A stretch of DNA of 23,231 nucleotides from DATJLQ01 sp035509415 (GCA_035509415.1 DATJLQ010000201.1:1-23231); one strand, 5' to 3'. Positions 13,527 to 21,540 are shown, counted from the first letter of the stretch. Translations and numbers: made by a program. Notes: generated from the letters alone by a model not told the origin.

Positions 13527-14645
13527 TCAGCCTTCGGGCGGATAGGCGTGGCGCCCGCCCCAAGGATCTTCGACCCAATATTTGTCTTCGACCCAATATC
13601 TGTCTTCGACCCGACGGGATCCGGCCCCCGCGTCGCGCTCGAGATAGGTCGGACCGATCGGCACCTTGCCGTAGCCGCCTGGAATGTCGAGCACGTAGGC
13701 GGGCTGGCACAGGCCCGAGACCCGGCCGCGCAAGCGCCCCATGAGCGCCTGCCCGGCCTCGATTCCGATCCGGAAATGGCCGGTGCCGGGGGCGAGGTCG
13801 GGATGATGCAGGTAATAGGGCTTGATGCGGTTCTTGACCATCGTGCGCAGCAAATCCTCGAGCGTCGCCGCGTCGTCGTTGACGCCCGCGAGCAGCACGC
13901 TCTGGCCCAGAAGCGGAATGCCCGCGCGGTTGAGCTTGCGGCACGCGGCCGCGGCGGCGGGCGAAAGCTCGCGCGCATGGTTGCAATGGATCGCGACCCA
14001 GACCGGCGTTTCGGCCTCGAGGGCCGCGACGAGCGCCTCCGTGACGCGGCCCGGATCGCTCACCGGCACGCGGCTATGGAAGCGGATCGTCGCGACGTGC
14101 GGGATCTCGTCGAGGGACGCGACGAGCGCCGCGATGCGCGCGGCCGGCAGCATGAAAGGATCGCCGCCTGTCACCACCACTTCCCAGATTTCCTCGTGGG
14201 CGCGGATGTAGTCGAGCGCCGCCTCGAGCTCGGCCTCGCCCAGGACACCCTCGTCGCCGCCCACGCGCTCGCGCCGGAAGCAGAAGCGGCAATAGACCGG
14301 GCAATGGAGCAGCGGCATCAGAAGCGCCCGGTCGGGGTAGCGATGGACGATGCCCTTGACCGGCGCATGGGTCGCATCGCCGATGGGATCGGCGCGGTCC
14401 GCGGGCGAGGTCTCGAGCTCGCGTCCGTCGGGCACGTATTGGCGCGCGATCGGGTCGGCGGCGTCCGCGCGATCGATGAGGGCCGCGATATCGGGCGTCA
14501 CGGCCACCGCGTAACGCGCGGCGACCCGGTCGATCTCGGCGCGGCGCTCGGGCGGGACGAGGCCGGCCGCGATCAGATCGGAGGCGTTGCGCAGGCTGCG
14601 CGGGCGTGGTGGGGCCGTGTTGGGCCCGATGGCGGCGTCTGGCAT
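13527..14645 (-). CDS. epmB: EF-P-associated lysine 2,3-aminomutase (radical SAM, KamA/EpmB family)
   Basis: The 372-residue protein has the radical-SAM motif HCPVYCRFC with Cys115, Cys119 and Cys122 holding a 4Fe-4S cluster. VTGGDPFML lies at 158-166 and the PLP-lysine segment DIPGGYGKVPIGP contains Lys327. It converts L-alpha-lysine to beta-lysine, here presumably for EF-P. Segments such as YYLHHPDLAPGTGHF and RVSGLCQPAYVLDIPGG look more like KamA than the shorter E. coli EpmB, but placement between efp and epmA supports the EF-P role. The ATG at 14645 follows GGAG at 7 bases. The C-terminus carries an unusual repeated tail (VEDRYW, VEDKYW, VEDPWG). Confidence 0.88.
   Translation of the reverse strand: MPDAAIGPNTAPPRPRSLRNASDLIAAGLVPPERRAEIDRVAARYAVAVTPDIAALIDRADAADPIARQYVPDGRELETSPADRADPIGDATHAPVKGIVHRYPDRALLMPLLHCPVYCRFCFRRERVGGDEGVLGEAELEAALDYIRAHEEIWEVVVTGGDPFMLPAARIAALVASLDEIPHVATIRFHSRVPVSDPGRVTEALVAALEAETPVWVAIHCNHARELSPAAAAACRKLNRAGIPLLGQSVLLAGVNDDAATLEDLLRTMVKNRIKPYYLHHPDLAPGTGHFRIGIEAGQALMGRLRGRVSGLCQPAYVLDIPGGYGKVPIGPTYLERDAGAGSRRVEDRYWVEDKYWVEDPWGGRHAYPPEG
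13568..13611. repeat. 18-bp in-frame tandem repeat in the aminomutase C-terminus
   Basis: The 18-bp unit at 13568-13585 is repeated at 13586-13603 with one substitution, and its first part again from 13604 (CTTCGACCC). It encodes VED-x-YW repeats in the last ~25 residues, beyond the catalytic fold. It is locally A+T-richer than its surroundings. Confidence 0.8.
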
Positions 14646-14734
14646 GATGGGTCTCCGGAATGCGCCCTCCGCGGCGCGCGCGAAATCGGCTATACGGGAG
14701 CGAGCGAGGCAGCGCAATTCATATAAGGAATCCC

Positions 14735-15775
14735 ATGCGCGGCAAAGCCTGGTGGCGGAGGGACGCGCTCGAGCGGCGGCGACGTGCGCTCGCGCAACGC
14801 GGCGCGGCACTCGCCGCACTCCGCGCCTTCTTCGCAAGCCGCGGCTTCGCCGAGGTCGAGACGCCGGCCTTGCAGGTCTCGCCCGGGCTCGATCTTCATG
14901 TGCGCGCCCTCGGCGTCGAGCTCGCGGACCCGCTCGGCGCGCGCCGGCGCCTCTATCTCCACACCTCGCCCGAATTCGCCATGAAGAAGCTGCTCGCGGG
15001 CGGGATAGAGCGCATTTTCCAGATCGCGCGCGTATGGCGCGACGGCGAGCGCTCGCCGCTCCATCATCCCGAATTCACCCTCGTCGAATGGTATCGCGCG
15101 GGGGCGACCTACGACGCGTTGATGGAGGATTGCGCGGCGCTTCTCGCCGAGCTCGCGCGCGCGGCGGGCGTCGAGCAGCTCGTGCGCGGCACCCGCGCCT
15201 GCGACCCCTTGGCCGCGCCGATACGTCTTTCGGTCGCCGATGCGTTCGCGCGCTTTTGCGGCATCGATCTTTTGGCGACCGCACCCGATCCGGCGCGGCC
15301 CGACCGAGTGCTGCTCGCGGCCGAAGCGCGGCGCATCGGCCTCTACGTGTCCGACAACGACACCTGGGAGGACGTGTTCCACCGCATCATGCTCGAGCGC
15401 ATCGAGCCCAAGCTCGGCGATGGGGCCGCGACCTTCCTTTGCGATTATCCGTTGGCCCTCGCGTCCCTCGCGCGGCCGAGTGCGCGCGATCCCCGCATTG
15501 CCGAGCGCGTCGAGCTCTATGCCTGCGGCGTCGAGCTCGCGAACGGATTCTCGGAATTGCGCGATCCCGTCGAGCAACGCGCGCGCTTCGAGCGCGACGC
15601 GGCCGAGAGGAAGCGCCTCTACGGCGTCGACTATCCGATCGACGAGGATTTTCTCGCGGCCTTGTCCGAAATGCCCGAGGCGGCCGGCATCGCCTTGGGC
15701 TTCGACCGGCTCGTCATGCTGCTTACGGGGGCCGAGACGATCGAGGACGTGCTTTGGGCGCCGGTCGCGGAGTAG
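14735..15775 (+). CDS. epmA: EF-P beta-lysylation protein EpmA (GenX/PoxA/YjeA)
   Basis: The 346-residue protein is a class II lysyl-tRNA-synthetase-like catalytic domain without the N-terminal anticodon-binding domain. Motifs: RGFAEVETPALQVSPGLD near the start, SPEFAMKKLLAGG, motif 2 FQIARVWRDGERSPLHHPEFTLVEWYR, LYACGVELANGFSELRDP, and motif 3 AGIALGFDRLVMLLTGA. EpmA activates beta-lysine with ATP and transfers it to the conserved lysine of EF-P. The ATG at 14735 is preceded by AAGGAATCCC, a good ribosome-binding site. It is divergent from the aminomutase gene, with an 89-base shared intergenic region holding a TATACG -10-like hexamer (14691-14696). No epmC (hydroxylase) is seen. Confidence 0.93.
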   Translation: MRGKAWWRRDALERRRRALAQRGAALAALRAFFASRGFAEVETPALQVSPGLDLHVRALGVELADPLGARRRLYLHTSPEFAMKKLLAGGIERIFQIARVWRDGERSPLHHPEFTLVEWYRAGATYDALMEDCAALLAELARAAGVEQLVRGTRACDPLAAPIRLSVADAFARFCGIDLLATAPDPARPDRVLLAAEARRIGLYVSDNDTWEDVFHRIMLERIEPKLGDGAATFLCDYPLALASLARPSARDPRIAERVELYACGVELANGFSELRDPVEQRARFERDAAERKRLYGVDYPIDEDFLAALSEMPEAAGIALGFDRLVMLLTGAETIEDVLWAPVAE

Positions 15776-15799
15776 CGCCGAGCGCTTCGTACGATAGCG

Positions 15800-15935
15800 C
15801 CCCCTCACCCGCTCGCTTCGCGCGCACCCTCTCCCGATTTCGGGAGAGGGCTCGTCTTGCGCTCGCCCGCAAAGCGGGACGAGACTCACTCATCCCTCGC
15901 CCGCAATGCGGGAAAGGGATGGGAGGGTGAGGGGG
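15800..15935. repeat. Composite palindromic repeat between convergent epmA and thiE
   Basis: The outer inverted ends are perfect over 11 bases (CCCCCTCACCC at 15800-15810, GGGTGAGGGGG at 15925-15935). Inside are a perfect 10-bp hairpin with an ATTT loop (15827-15836 with 15841-15850) and two smaller CCCGC-A-GCGGG hairpins. This has the look of a dispersed intergenic repeat of alphaproteobacteria. Lying between two stop codons it may also terminate transcription from both sides. Confidence 0.75.
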
Positions 15936-15939
15936 TTGT

Positions 15940-16548
15940 TTACGTCGCCGCCTTCGCGATCGCCGCGTTGAAATCCGCGACCGCCTGGCGCGGGCCGGCC
16001 TCGTAATCCCACACGCCGGTCACGACGGCGAGGAAGTCGGCGCCGGCCTCGACCAGGGTTGCGCAGTTCCCGACCTTGATGCCGCCGATCGCAACGCTGG
16101 GCGTGGTCATGATCTCGCTCCACCAACGCAGAAGCTCGGGCTCGGGCGCGAATTTCCGCTCCTTGGTTTCGGTCGGGAAGAAGGCGCCGAAGGCGACGTA
16201 ATCCGCACCCGCCTCGGCCGCCTCGATCGCGAGGTGGCGCGAATCGTGGCAGGTGACGCCGACGATCCGGTCGGCGCCCACGAGCCGGCGCGCCTCGTCG
16301 TAGCGTGCGTCGCTTTGGCCGACATGGACGCCGTCCGCGTCGAGCTCGGCCGCGAGGTCGGGCCGGTCGTTGACGATGAAGGCCACGTCCTTCGCGCGGC
16401 AGATCGGCATCAGGATCTTCGCCGCCGCGCGCACCTCGTCGTCCGACGCGTCCTTGAGGCGGAGCTGCAGGCACGCGACGTCGCCGCCCTCGAGTGCCGA
16501 GCCGAGCGCGCGCGCGAAGGCGCGCGGCTCGAATTTCGCCGGGGTCAC
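15940..16548 (-). CDS. thiE: Thiamine-phosphate synthase family protein (start unclear)
   Basis: The annotated 202 residues from GTG 16548 show a ThiE-type TIM barrel: CLQLRLKD, IVNDRPDLAAELDADGVHVGQ, GVTCHDSRH, GAFFPTETKER and IGGIKVGNCATLVEAGADFLAVVTGVW. ThiE joins the pyrimidine and thiazole halves of thiamine. The match to family N-termini continues upstream of this GTG (SCRLYL before VTPAKFEP), yet no ATG, GTG or TTG exists before an in-frame TAA at 16591-16593. The only usual near-cognate candidate is CTG at 16585-16587, which would overlap the fba TGA stop; ATC at 16576-16578 is another. It is probably translated together with fba. The FPTETKERKF segment differs from the common FPTxTK-x-A form, so a paralog is possible. 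Confidence 0.82.
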   Translation of the reverse strand: MTPAKFEPRAFARALGSALEGGDVACLQLRLKDASDDEVRAAAKILMPICRAKDVAFIVNDRPDLAAELDADGVHVGQSDARYDEARRLVGADRIVGVTCHDSRHLAIEAAEAGADYVAFGAFFPTETKERKFAPEPELLRWWSEIMTTPSVAIGGIKVGNCATLVEAGADFLAVVTGVWDYEAGPRQAVADFNAAIAKAAT

Positions 16549-16583
16549 GAGATAGAGGCGGCAAGACGGGGTCGCGATCGGTC

Positions 16584-17507
16584 TCAGCCCTTATAGATGC
16601 CGATGACGGCCTCGAGCAGCTCGAGCGCCTTTTCGCGCGGACGCTGGAACGTGTTGCGGCCGATGATCGAGCCGGTGGCGCCGCCGTCGCGGAGCGCCTG
16701 CACTTCGGCGATGAGGCCCGCATCGTCCTTCGCCTCGCCGCCCGAGAACACGACGAGACGCCGACCGTCGAACGCCGACTGCACCACGTGGCGCACGCGC
16801 GCGGCGAGGGTCGAGATGTCGATCTTGCGGCTCTCGTACACTTTCTTCGCGGCCTCGAGCTCGAGATGCTCGGTGGGCGGCTTGACCTTGATGATGTGGG
16901 CGCCGAGGAGCGCCGCCATGTGCGCCGCATAGGCGCAGATGTCGACCGCGGTCTCGCCCGCCTTCGAGAGCGAGCCGCCGCGCGGGTAGGACCAGATCAC
17001 GACCGCGAGGCCCTTGCGCTTCGCTTCCTCGGCGAGCGCGCGCGCCTCCTCGAACATGGCGTAGGCCGCGTCCGACCCCGGATAGATCGTGAGCCCGATC
17101 GCCGAGCAGCCGAGCCGGAGCGCATCGTCGACCGACGCGGTCACCGCCTGGTCGGCGTTCTCCTTGGCGCGGGCGAGCGAGTTGGCGCTGTTGACCTTGA
17201 GGATGGTCGGGATGCGGCCCGCGAAGGTCGCGGCCCCGGCCTCGATCATGCCGAGCGGGGCCGCGTAGGCCGAGAGGCCGGCATCGATCGCGAGCTCGAA
17301 ATGATAATGGGGATCGTAGGCCGGCGGGTTGGGCGCGAAGCTGCGCGCGGGGCCGTGCTCGAAGCCCTGATCCACGGGCAGGATCACGAGCTTTCCGGTG
17401 CCCGCGAGCTTCCCCTGCATGAGGATGCGCGCGAGGTTCGCCTTGGTGCCGGGACAATCGCTTTCGTAATTGTCGAGGATGCGTTTGACGCGCGGGGTGA
17501 TTTTCAT
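16584..17507 (-). CDS. fbaB: Class I fructose-bisphosphate aldolase (FbaB/DhnA type)
   Basis: The 307-residue protein matches the DhnA-type class I aldolases, which use a Schiff-base lysine instead of zinc. LPVDQGFEHGPARSF lies at 43-57, IGLTIYPGS near 137, VVIWSYPRGG at 169-178, the lysine-bearing HIIKVKPP at 204-211 and VVFSGGEAKDD at 252-262. It cleaves fructose-1,6-bisphosphate to triose phosphates and works in reverse for gluconeogenesis. The ATG at 17507 follows GAGAGGGAGCGAG. thiE overlaps or abuts its 3' end. It lies in a carbon-metabolism cluster with gap and tkt, though a promoter of its own is visible. Confidence 0.93.
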   Translation of the reverse strand: MKITPRVKRILDNYESDCPGTKANLARILMQGKLAGTGKLVILPVDQGFEHGPARSFAPNPPAYDPHYHFELAIDAGLSAYAAPLGMIEAGAATFAGRIPTILKVNSANSLARAKENADQAVTASVDDALRLGCSAIGLTIYPGSDAAYAMFEEARALAEEAKRKGLAVVIWSYPRGGSLSKAGETAVDICAYAAHMAALLGAHIIKVKPPTEHLELEAAKKVYESRKIDISTLAARVRHVVQSAFDGRRLVVFSGGEAKDDAGLIAEVQALRDGGATGSIIGRNTFQRPREKALELLEAVIGIYKG

Positions 17508-17561
17508 CTCGCTCCCTCTCGCGAAGCTCGGCCCGGCCGCGGGCGGCGGTGTCGCGGGGAC

Positions 17562-17590
17562 TCAATAGCCGAGCGACCCTGCTTTTGCAA
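17562..17590 (-). promoter_or_regulatory. Promoter for fbaB-thiE
   Basis: On the minus strand, TTGCAA (17585-17590) and TATTGA (17562-17567) are 17 bases apart, leaving a leader of about 50 bases before the fbaB ATG. This suggests transcription independent of tkt-gap. Confidence 0.55.
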
Positions 17591-17648
17591 CGGCGCGGCG
17601 CGGCACGCGGGCGGGCCGAATTAACCGATCCGGATCAATCGCTTCCGC

Positions 17649-18119
17649 TCATCGGCCGCGCGTGCGCGCGAGCCAAAGGCGGCACGCGGCGCCGGGATCC
17701 TCGACCGCGCGCAGATCGAGGGCGCGCGCCGGGCGTTTGCGCAGCAAGCGACATTTGGATCGGCGCGCGATGTCGGCGAGCTTCCCGGCGATCCGTGCGG
17801 GGCCGGTGAAGCACACCCCATCGACGCGCGCGCGGAAGGCGGCGAGCGCATAGCCCGGCAAGCTCGCGCAATCGAGCACGAACGTCGCGCGCGCGCCCCT
17901 CACCTCGGCGCGCGCTTCGTCGGCGAGCGCCTTGAACCAGCCCGCGCCGCCATAGGCGGCCGCACCCTCCGCACTCCAAAGCTCGACCGCGACGCGGCGC
18001 TTGGCCGCTTCCCTCAAGGCCGCGACCGCATGATCGAGGGAATGGACGACGATTGCGCGCGCGGGAGACTGGGCGCGGCGCGCGCGGGGTTTTCGGGCGG
18101 CGGAAGTTGTCCTCGCCAT
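17649..18119 (-). CDS. Small hypothetical protein between gap and fbaB
   Basis: From the ATG at 18119 the product is 156 residues. The first ~25 are strongly basic (TTSAARKPRARRAQ). The remainder alternates helices and strands: AIVVHSLDHAVAALREA, then VAVELWSAEGAAAYGGAGWFKALADEA, ATFVLDCASLPGYALAAF and VDGVCFTGP. I do not recognise a named domain. The alternation and position suggest a small alpha/beta protein of the kind found as a conserved hypothetical near aldolase genes in related bacteria. The open frame extends to 18188, but that part runs towards a palindromic repeat and is unlikely coding. No clear ribosome-binding site is seen for either start. Confidence 0.6.
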   Translation of the reverse strand: MARTTSAARKPRARRAQSPARAIVVHSLDHAVAALREAAKRRVAVELWSAEGAAAYGGAGWFKALADEARAEVRGARATFVLDCASLPGYALAAFRARVDGVCFTGPARIAGKLADIARRSKCRLLRKRPARALDLRAVEDPGAACRLWLARTRGR

Positions 18120-18183
18120 GGCGAGACATTTACCATGGCTCGGGGGTGCGGGTGGAGGCTGCGTGTTCGTTTCATCGGCGCTC

Positions 18184-18268
18184 CTCATCCTGAGGAGCCC
18201 GCCGCCATCCTTCGAGACGCCTGTTCCGCAGGCTCCTCAGGATGAGGCGGCGGGCGTCTCGAAGGATG
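18184..18268. repeat. Interleaved inverted repeat between gap and the hypothetical gene
   Basis: Two perfect 16-bp inverted repeats are interlocked: A at 18184-18199 pairs with A' at 18231-18246, and B at 18206-18221 pairs with B' at 18253-18268, in the order A-B-A'-B'. The 6-base spacers between A and B and between A' and B' are themselves nearly complementary. The words CTCATCCTGAGGAG and GTCTCGAAGGATGAG are typical of dispersed alphaproteobacterial intergenic repeats. Confidence 0.8.
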
Positions 18269-18293
18269 AGGTCGAGATCCGTTCGAGGCGGCT

Positions 18294-19304
18294 CTACTTG
18301 CTCCGGCCCATGAGCGCCGCCACGTCCGCCATGCGGTTGGCGAAGCCCCACTCGTTGTCGTACCAGGCGGCGACGCGCACGAGGCCGCCATCGACCACCT
18401 GGGTCTGGGTCAGGTCCGCCGTGGCGCTCGCGGGGTTGTGGTTGAAGTCGGTCGAGACCAGCTCCTCGCTGGTGACCTCGAGGATGCCCTTCAAGCGGTT
18501 GCTCTTCGACGCCTTGACCAGCGCCTCGTTGACCGCGTCGACCGTGGCGCTCTTCTTGGGCACGAACTTGAAATCGATCACCGAGACGTTGGGCGTCGGC
18601 ACGCGGATCGAGGTGCCGTCGAGCTTGCCCTTGAGCTCGGGCAGCACGAGGCCGACGGCACGCGCGGCCCCCGTCGTGGTCGGGATCATCGAGAGGGCGG
18701 CGGCGCGCGCGCGACGCGCGTCCTTGTGGAGCGTGTCGACCAGGCGCTGGTCGCCGGTATAGGAGTGGATCGTGGTCATGTAGCCGCGCTCGATGCCGAA
18801 GGCGTTGTGGAGCACCGACGCGACCGGGGCGAGGCAGTTGGTCGTGCAGGACGCGTTCGAGACGATTCTGTGCGCGCCGTTGAGCTTGTCCTCGTTGACG
18901 CCGAACACGACCGTCAGATGGACGTTGCTCGCGGGGGCCGAGATCAGCACCTTCTTCGCTCCCGCCGCGATGTGGGCCGCCGCCTTCTCCTTGTCGGTGA
19001 AGTGGCCGGTGCATTCGAGCACGACGTCGATCTCGAGCTCCTTCCACGGGAGCTTCGCGGGATCGCGCTCGGACACGACACGGATCGGGCCCTGGCCCAA
19101 ATCGATGCCGGTCTTGGTCACCTTGATCTTGCCGGGGAACGGGCCGTGCACGGAATCGTATTTGAGGAGATGCGCGTTCGCGTCGGCCGAGCCGAGATCG
19201 TTGATCGCGACGAATTTCAGGTCCTTGCGCCCGGCCTCGTAGGCGGCGCGCAGCACGTGGCGGCCGATGCGGCCGAATCCGTTGATCGCGACCCGAACTG
19301 CCAT
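18294..19304 (-). CDS. gap: Type I glyceraldehyde-3-phosphate dehydrogenase
   Basis: The 336-residue protein is full length. INGFGRIGRHVLRA (7-20) binds NAD, AINDL (33-37) suits NAD rather than NADP, SNASCTTNC contains catalytic Cys153, and TIHSYTGDQ contains His180. AWYDNEWGFANRM closes the catalytic domain. It oxidises glyceraldehyde-3-phosphate with phosphate and NAD in glycolysis and runs backwards in gluconeogenesis. The ATG at 19304 follows GGAGGGACGAAA. It starts 40 bases after tkt and is probably co-transcribed with it. pgk, which often follows gap in alphaproteobacteria, is missing; a palindromic repeat stands in that position. Confidence 0.96.
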   Translation of the reverse strand: MAVRVAINGFGRIGRHVLRAAYEAGRKDLKFVAINDLGSADANAHLLKYDSVHGPFPGKIKVTKTGIDLGQGPIRVVSERDPAKLPWKELEIDVVLECTGHFTDKEKAAAHIAAGAKKVLISAPASNVHLTVVFGVNEDKLNGAHRIVSNASCTTNCLAPVASVLHNAFGIERGYMTTIHSYTGDQRLVDTLHKDARRARAAALSMIPTTTGAARAVGLVLPELKGKLDGTSIRVPTPNVSVIDFKFVPKKSATVDAVNEALVKASKSNRLKGILEVTSEELVSTDFNHNPASATADLTQTQVVDGGLVRVAAWYDNEWGFANRMADVAALMGRSK

Positions 19305-19344
19305 TTTCGTCCCTCCGTTCCCGCGCGCGAAGCGGGGCTTTTAT

Positions 19345-21345
19345 CTAGAGCCGCGCCTTGACCGCGGCAAGGACCGCATCCGCCGTGATGCCGAAATGCT
19401 TGTAAAGATCGGCGCTCGGTGCCGAGGCGCCGAATCCCGTCATGCCGACGAAGCCGCCCGCGGGGCCGAGATAACGCTCCCAGCCGAACCCGACCGCGGC
19501 CTCGACCGCGACGCGCACGCTCGCGGGCCCGAGCACTTCGCGGCGGTAGGCCTCGCTCTGACGCTCGAACAATTCCCAGGACGGCATCGAGACGACCGCG
19601 GTTGCGATGCCCTCCGCCTCGAGCTTGGCGCGCGCGGCGAGCGCGATCTCGACCTCGGAGCCGGTCGCGAGCAAGGTCACGCGGCGCTCCGCACTCGCGG
19701 GGGCCAGCACGTAAGCGCCCTTGGCCGAGAGATTCTCGTCCGTGTGGGTCGTGCGCAGCGGTGCCACCGACTGGCGCGTGAGCGAGAGGATCGAGGGCGT
19801 CGTCTCGCTCTCGAGCGCGAGCGCCCAGCACTCGGCGGTCTCGACCGCGTCGGCCGGGCGGAATACGTTCAGGTTCGGCATCGCGCGCAGGGAGGCGAGC
19901 TGCTCGACCGACTGGTGCGTCGGCCCGTCCTCGCCGAGGCCGATCGAATCGTGGGTCATGACGTAGACGACGCGCTGGCCCATGAGCGCCGAGAGGCGGA
20001 TCGCGGGCCGGCAATAATCGGTGAAGACGAGGAACGTGCCGCCATAGGGCACGATGCCCTTGTGGAGTGCCATGCCGTTCATCGCCGCCGCCATGGCGTG
20101 CTCGCGCACGCCGTAATGGACGTAGCGCCCGGCGAAATTGTCGCGCCGCACGATCGGCATGTTGCTCGCGAGCGTGCCGACCGAGCCGGTCAAGTCGGCC
20201 GAGCCGCCGATGAGCTCGGGGATCGCCGGAACCAAACGATCGAGCACGGATTTCGACGCCTGACGCGTGGCGATCTTGGGCTTCTTCTCGGCGAAGTCGC
20301 GCTTGGCGGCGAGGATCGCGTCCTTCCAGCCGGCCGGAAGCTTGCCCGCGATGACGCGCTCGAACTCCGTGCGCAGGCCGGCGTCGAGCGACGCAAGCTC
20401 GCCCTGCCAACGCCGGTACTCGGCGGCACCGCGCGCGCCGGCCTTGCGCCAGTCGGCGAGGATCGCATCCGGCACCTCGAAGGGCGGATAGGGCCAGCCG
20501 AGCGCTTTCCGCGCCCCGTCGATCTCGGGCGCGCCCAAGGGGGCGCCGTGCGCGGCGGCAGTGCCCGCCTTGGTGGGTGCGCCGAAGCCGATCGTGGTGC
20601 GGCACGCGACGAGCGACGGCGTGCGCGTCGCTTGCGCCTGGGCGATGGCGCCATAGAGCTCGCCCGGCTGATGGCCGTCGACCGCTTGCACGTCCCAGCC
20701 CGCGGCGCGGAAACGCAGCAGCTGATCGTCCGAGGTCGCGAGGTCGGTCGGCCCGTCGATCGAGATGCGGTTGTCGTCCCACAGCACGATCAGCTTCGAG
20801 AGGCCGAGATGGCCCGCGAGCGAGATCGCCTCGTGGCTGATGCCTTCCATGAGGCAGCCGTCGCCGACGAGGGCGTAGGTGTAATGATCGACGATGCGGC
20901 CGAAGCGCGCGTTGAGCAGGCGCTCGGCGAGCGCCATGCCGACCGCGTTGGCGAGGCCTTGGCCGAGCGGGCCCGTCGTGGTCTCGATGCCGCCGCCCTG
21001 GCCGTATTCCGGATGGCCCGCGGTGCGGCTCCCGAGCTGGCGGAAGCGCTTCAGCTCGTCGAGCGTGAAGTCGGCGTAGCCCGTGAGATAGAGAAGCGCG
21101 TAGAGCAGCATCGAGCCGTGGCCCGCCGAGAGCACGAAGCGGTCGCGGTCGGGCCAATCGGGATGGGCCGGATCGTATTTGAGGAAATTCGTGAACAGCA
21201 CGGTCGCGAGGTCGGCCGTGCCCATCGGCATGCCGGGATGGCCCGCATTCGCGCGCTCGACCGCGTCCATCGCCAGCGCCCGTACGGCATTCGCCATGGC
21301 CTTGTGGCGCGCGAGGGCAGGACTGGGCGCGGGGTTCTCGTTCAT
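19345..21345 (-). CDS. tkt: Transketolase
   Basis: The 666-residue protein has normal family length. The thiamine-diphosphate domain shows ANAGHPGMPMG (32-42), TTTGPLGQGLANAVGMA (122-138) and GDGCLMEGISHEA (161-173). The pyrimidine-binding domain has YGVREHAMAAAMNGMALHKG with the catalytic Glu, and the HDSIGLGEDGPTHQ signature. The C-terminal transketolase domain ends in DLYKHFGITADAVLAAVKARL. It moves two-carbon units between sugar phosphates in the pentose phosphate pathway. The ATG at 21345 gives MNENPAPSPALARHKAMANAVR, the usual start; the frame is open to 21480 but that part lacks family similarity. It heads the tkt-gap unit. Confidence 0.95.
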   Translation of the reverse strand: MNENPAPSPALARHKAMANAVRALAMDAVERANAGHPGMPMGTADLATVLFTNFLKYDPAHPDWPDRDRFVLSAGHGSMLLYALLYLTGYADFTLDELKRFRQLGSRTAGHPEYGQGGGIETTTGPLGQGLANAVGMALAERLLNARFGRIVDHYTYALVGDGCLMEGISHEAISLAGHLGLSKLIVLWDDNRISIDGPTDLATSDDQLLRFRAAGWDVQAVDGHQPGELYGAIAQAQATRTPSLVACRTTIGFGAPTKAGTAAAHGAPLGAPEIDGARKALGWPYPPFEVPDAILADWRKAGARGAAEYRRWQGELASLDAGLRTEFERVIAGKLPAGWKDAILAAKRDFAEKKPKIATRQASKSVLDRLVPAIPELIGGSADLTGSVGTLASNMPIVRRDNFAGRYVHYGVREHAMAAAMNGMALHKGIVPYGGTFLVFTDYCRPAIRLSALMGQRVVYVMTHDSIGLGEDGPTHQSVEQLASLRAMPNLNVFRPADAVETAECWALALESETTPSILSLTRQSVAPLRTTHTDENLSAKGAYVLAPASAERRVTLLATGSEVEIALAARAKLEAEGIATAVVSMPSWELFERQSEAYRREVLGPASVRVAVEAAVGFGWERYLGPAGGFVGMTGFGASAPSADLYKHFGITADAVLAAVKARL

Positions 21346-21421
21346 TCTCGGGACCGGTCCGGCGGACGGCGGCACGCCTCGTGCTGCGGCCCAGGGCGGC
21401 TGTGCGGGAAAGCGCGCGGGG

Positions 21422-21450
21422 AACATGCCGCCTGCGCCGCGCCCCGTCAA
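21422..21450 (-). promoter_or_regulatory. Candidate tkt promoter
   Basis: On the minus strand, TTGACG (21445-21450) lies 17 bases before CATGTT (21422-21427), about 75 bases ahead of the tkt ATG. The -35 is strong and the -10 poor. Confidence 0.4.
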
Positions 21451-21540
21451 CCGGCATCTCGGGTGCGACGGTGCGGCCATTAGGCTTAGTTCGCACTTTG
21501 TTACCAGCCGCGGACTCGAAAACGCTCAGTAACTGAAAAT

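Noticed and set aside
13407..13986. Extended reading frame fusing the inositol monophosphatase with upstream sequence
   Set aside because: The upstream translation is antisense noise through efp and epmB. Family similarity starts at the ATG at 12822.
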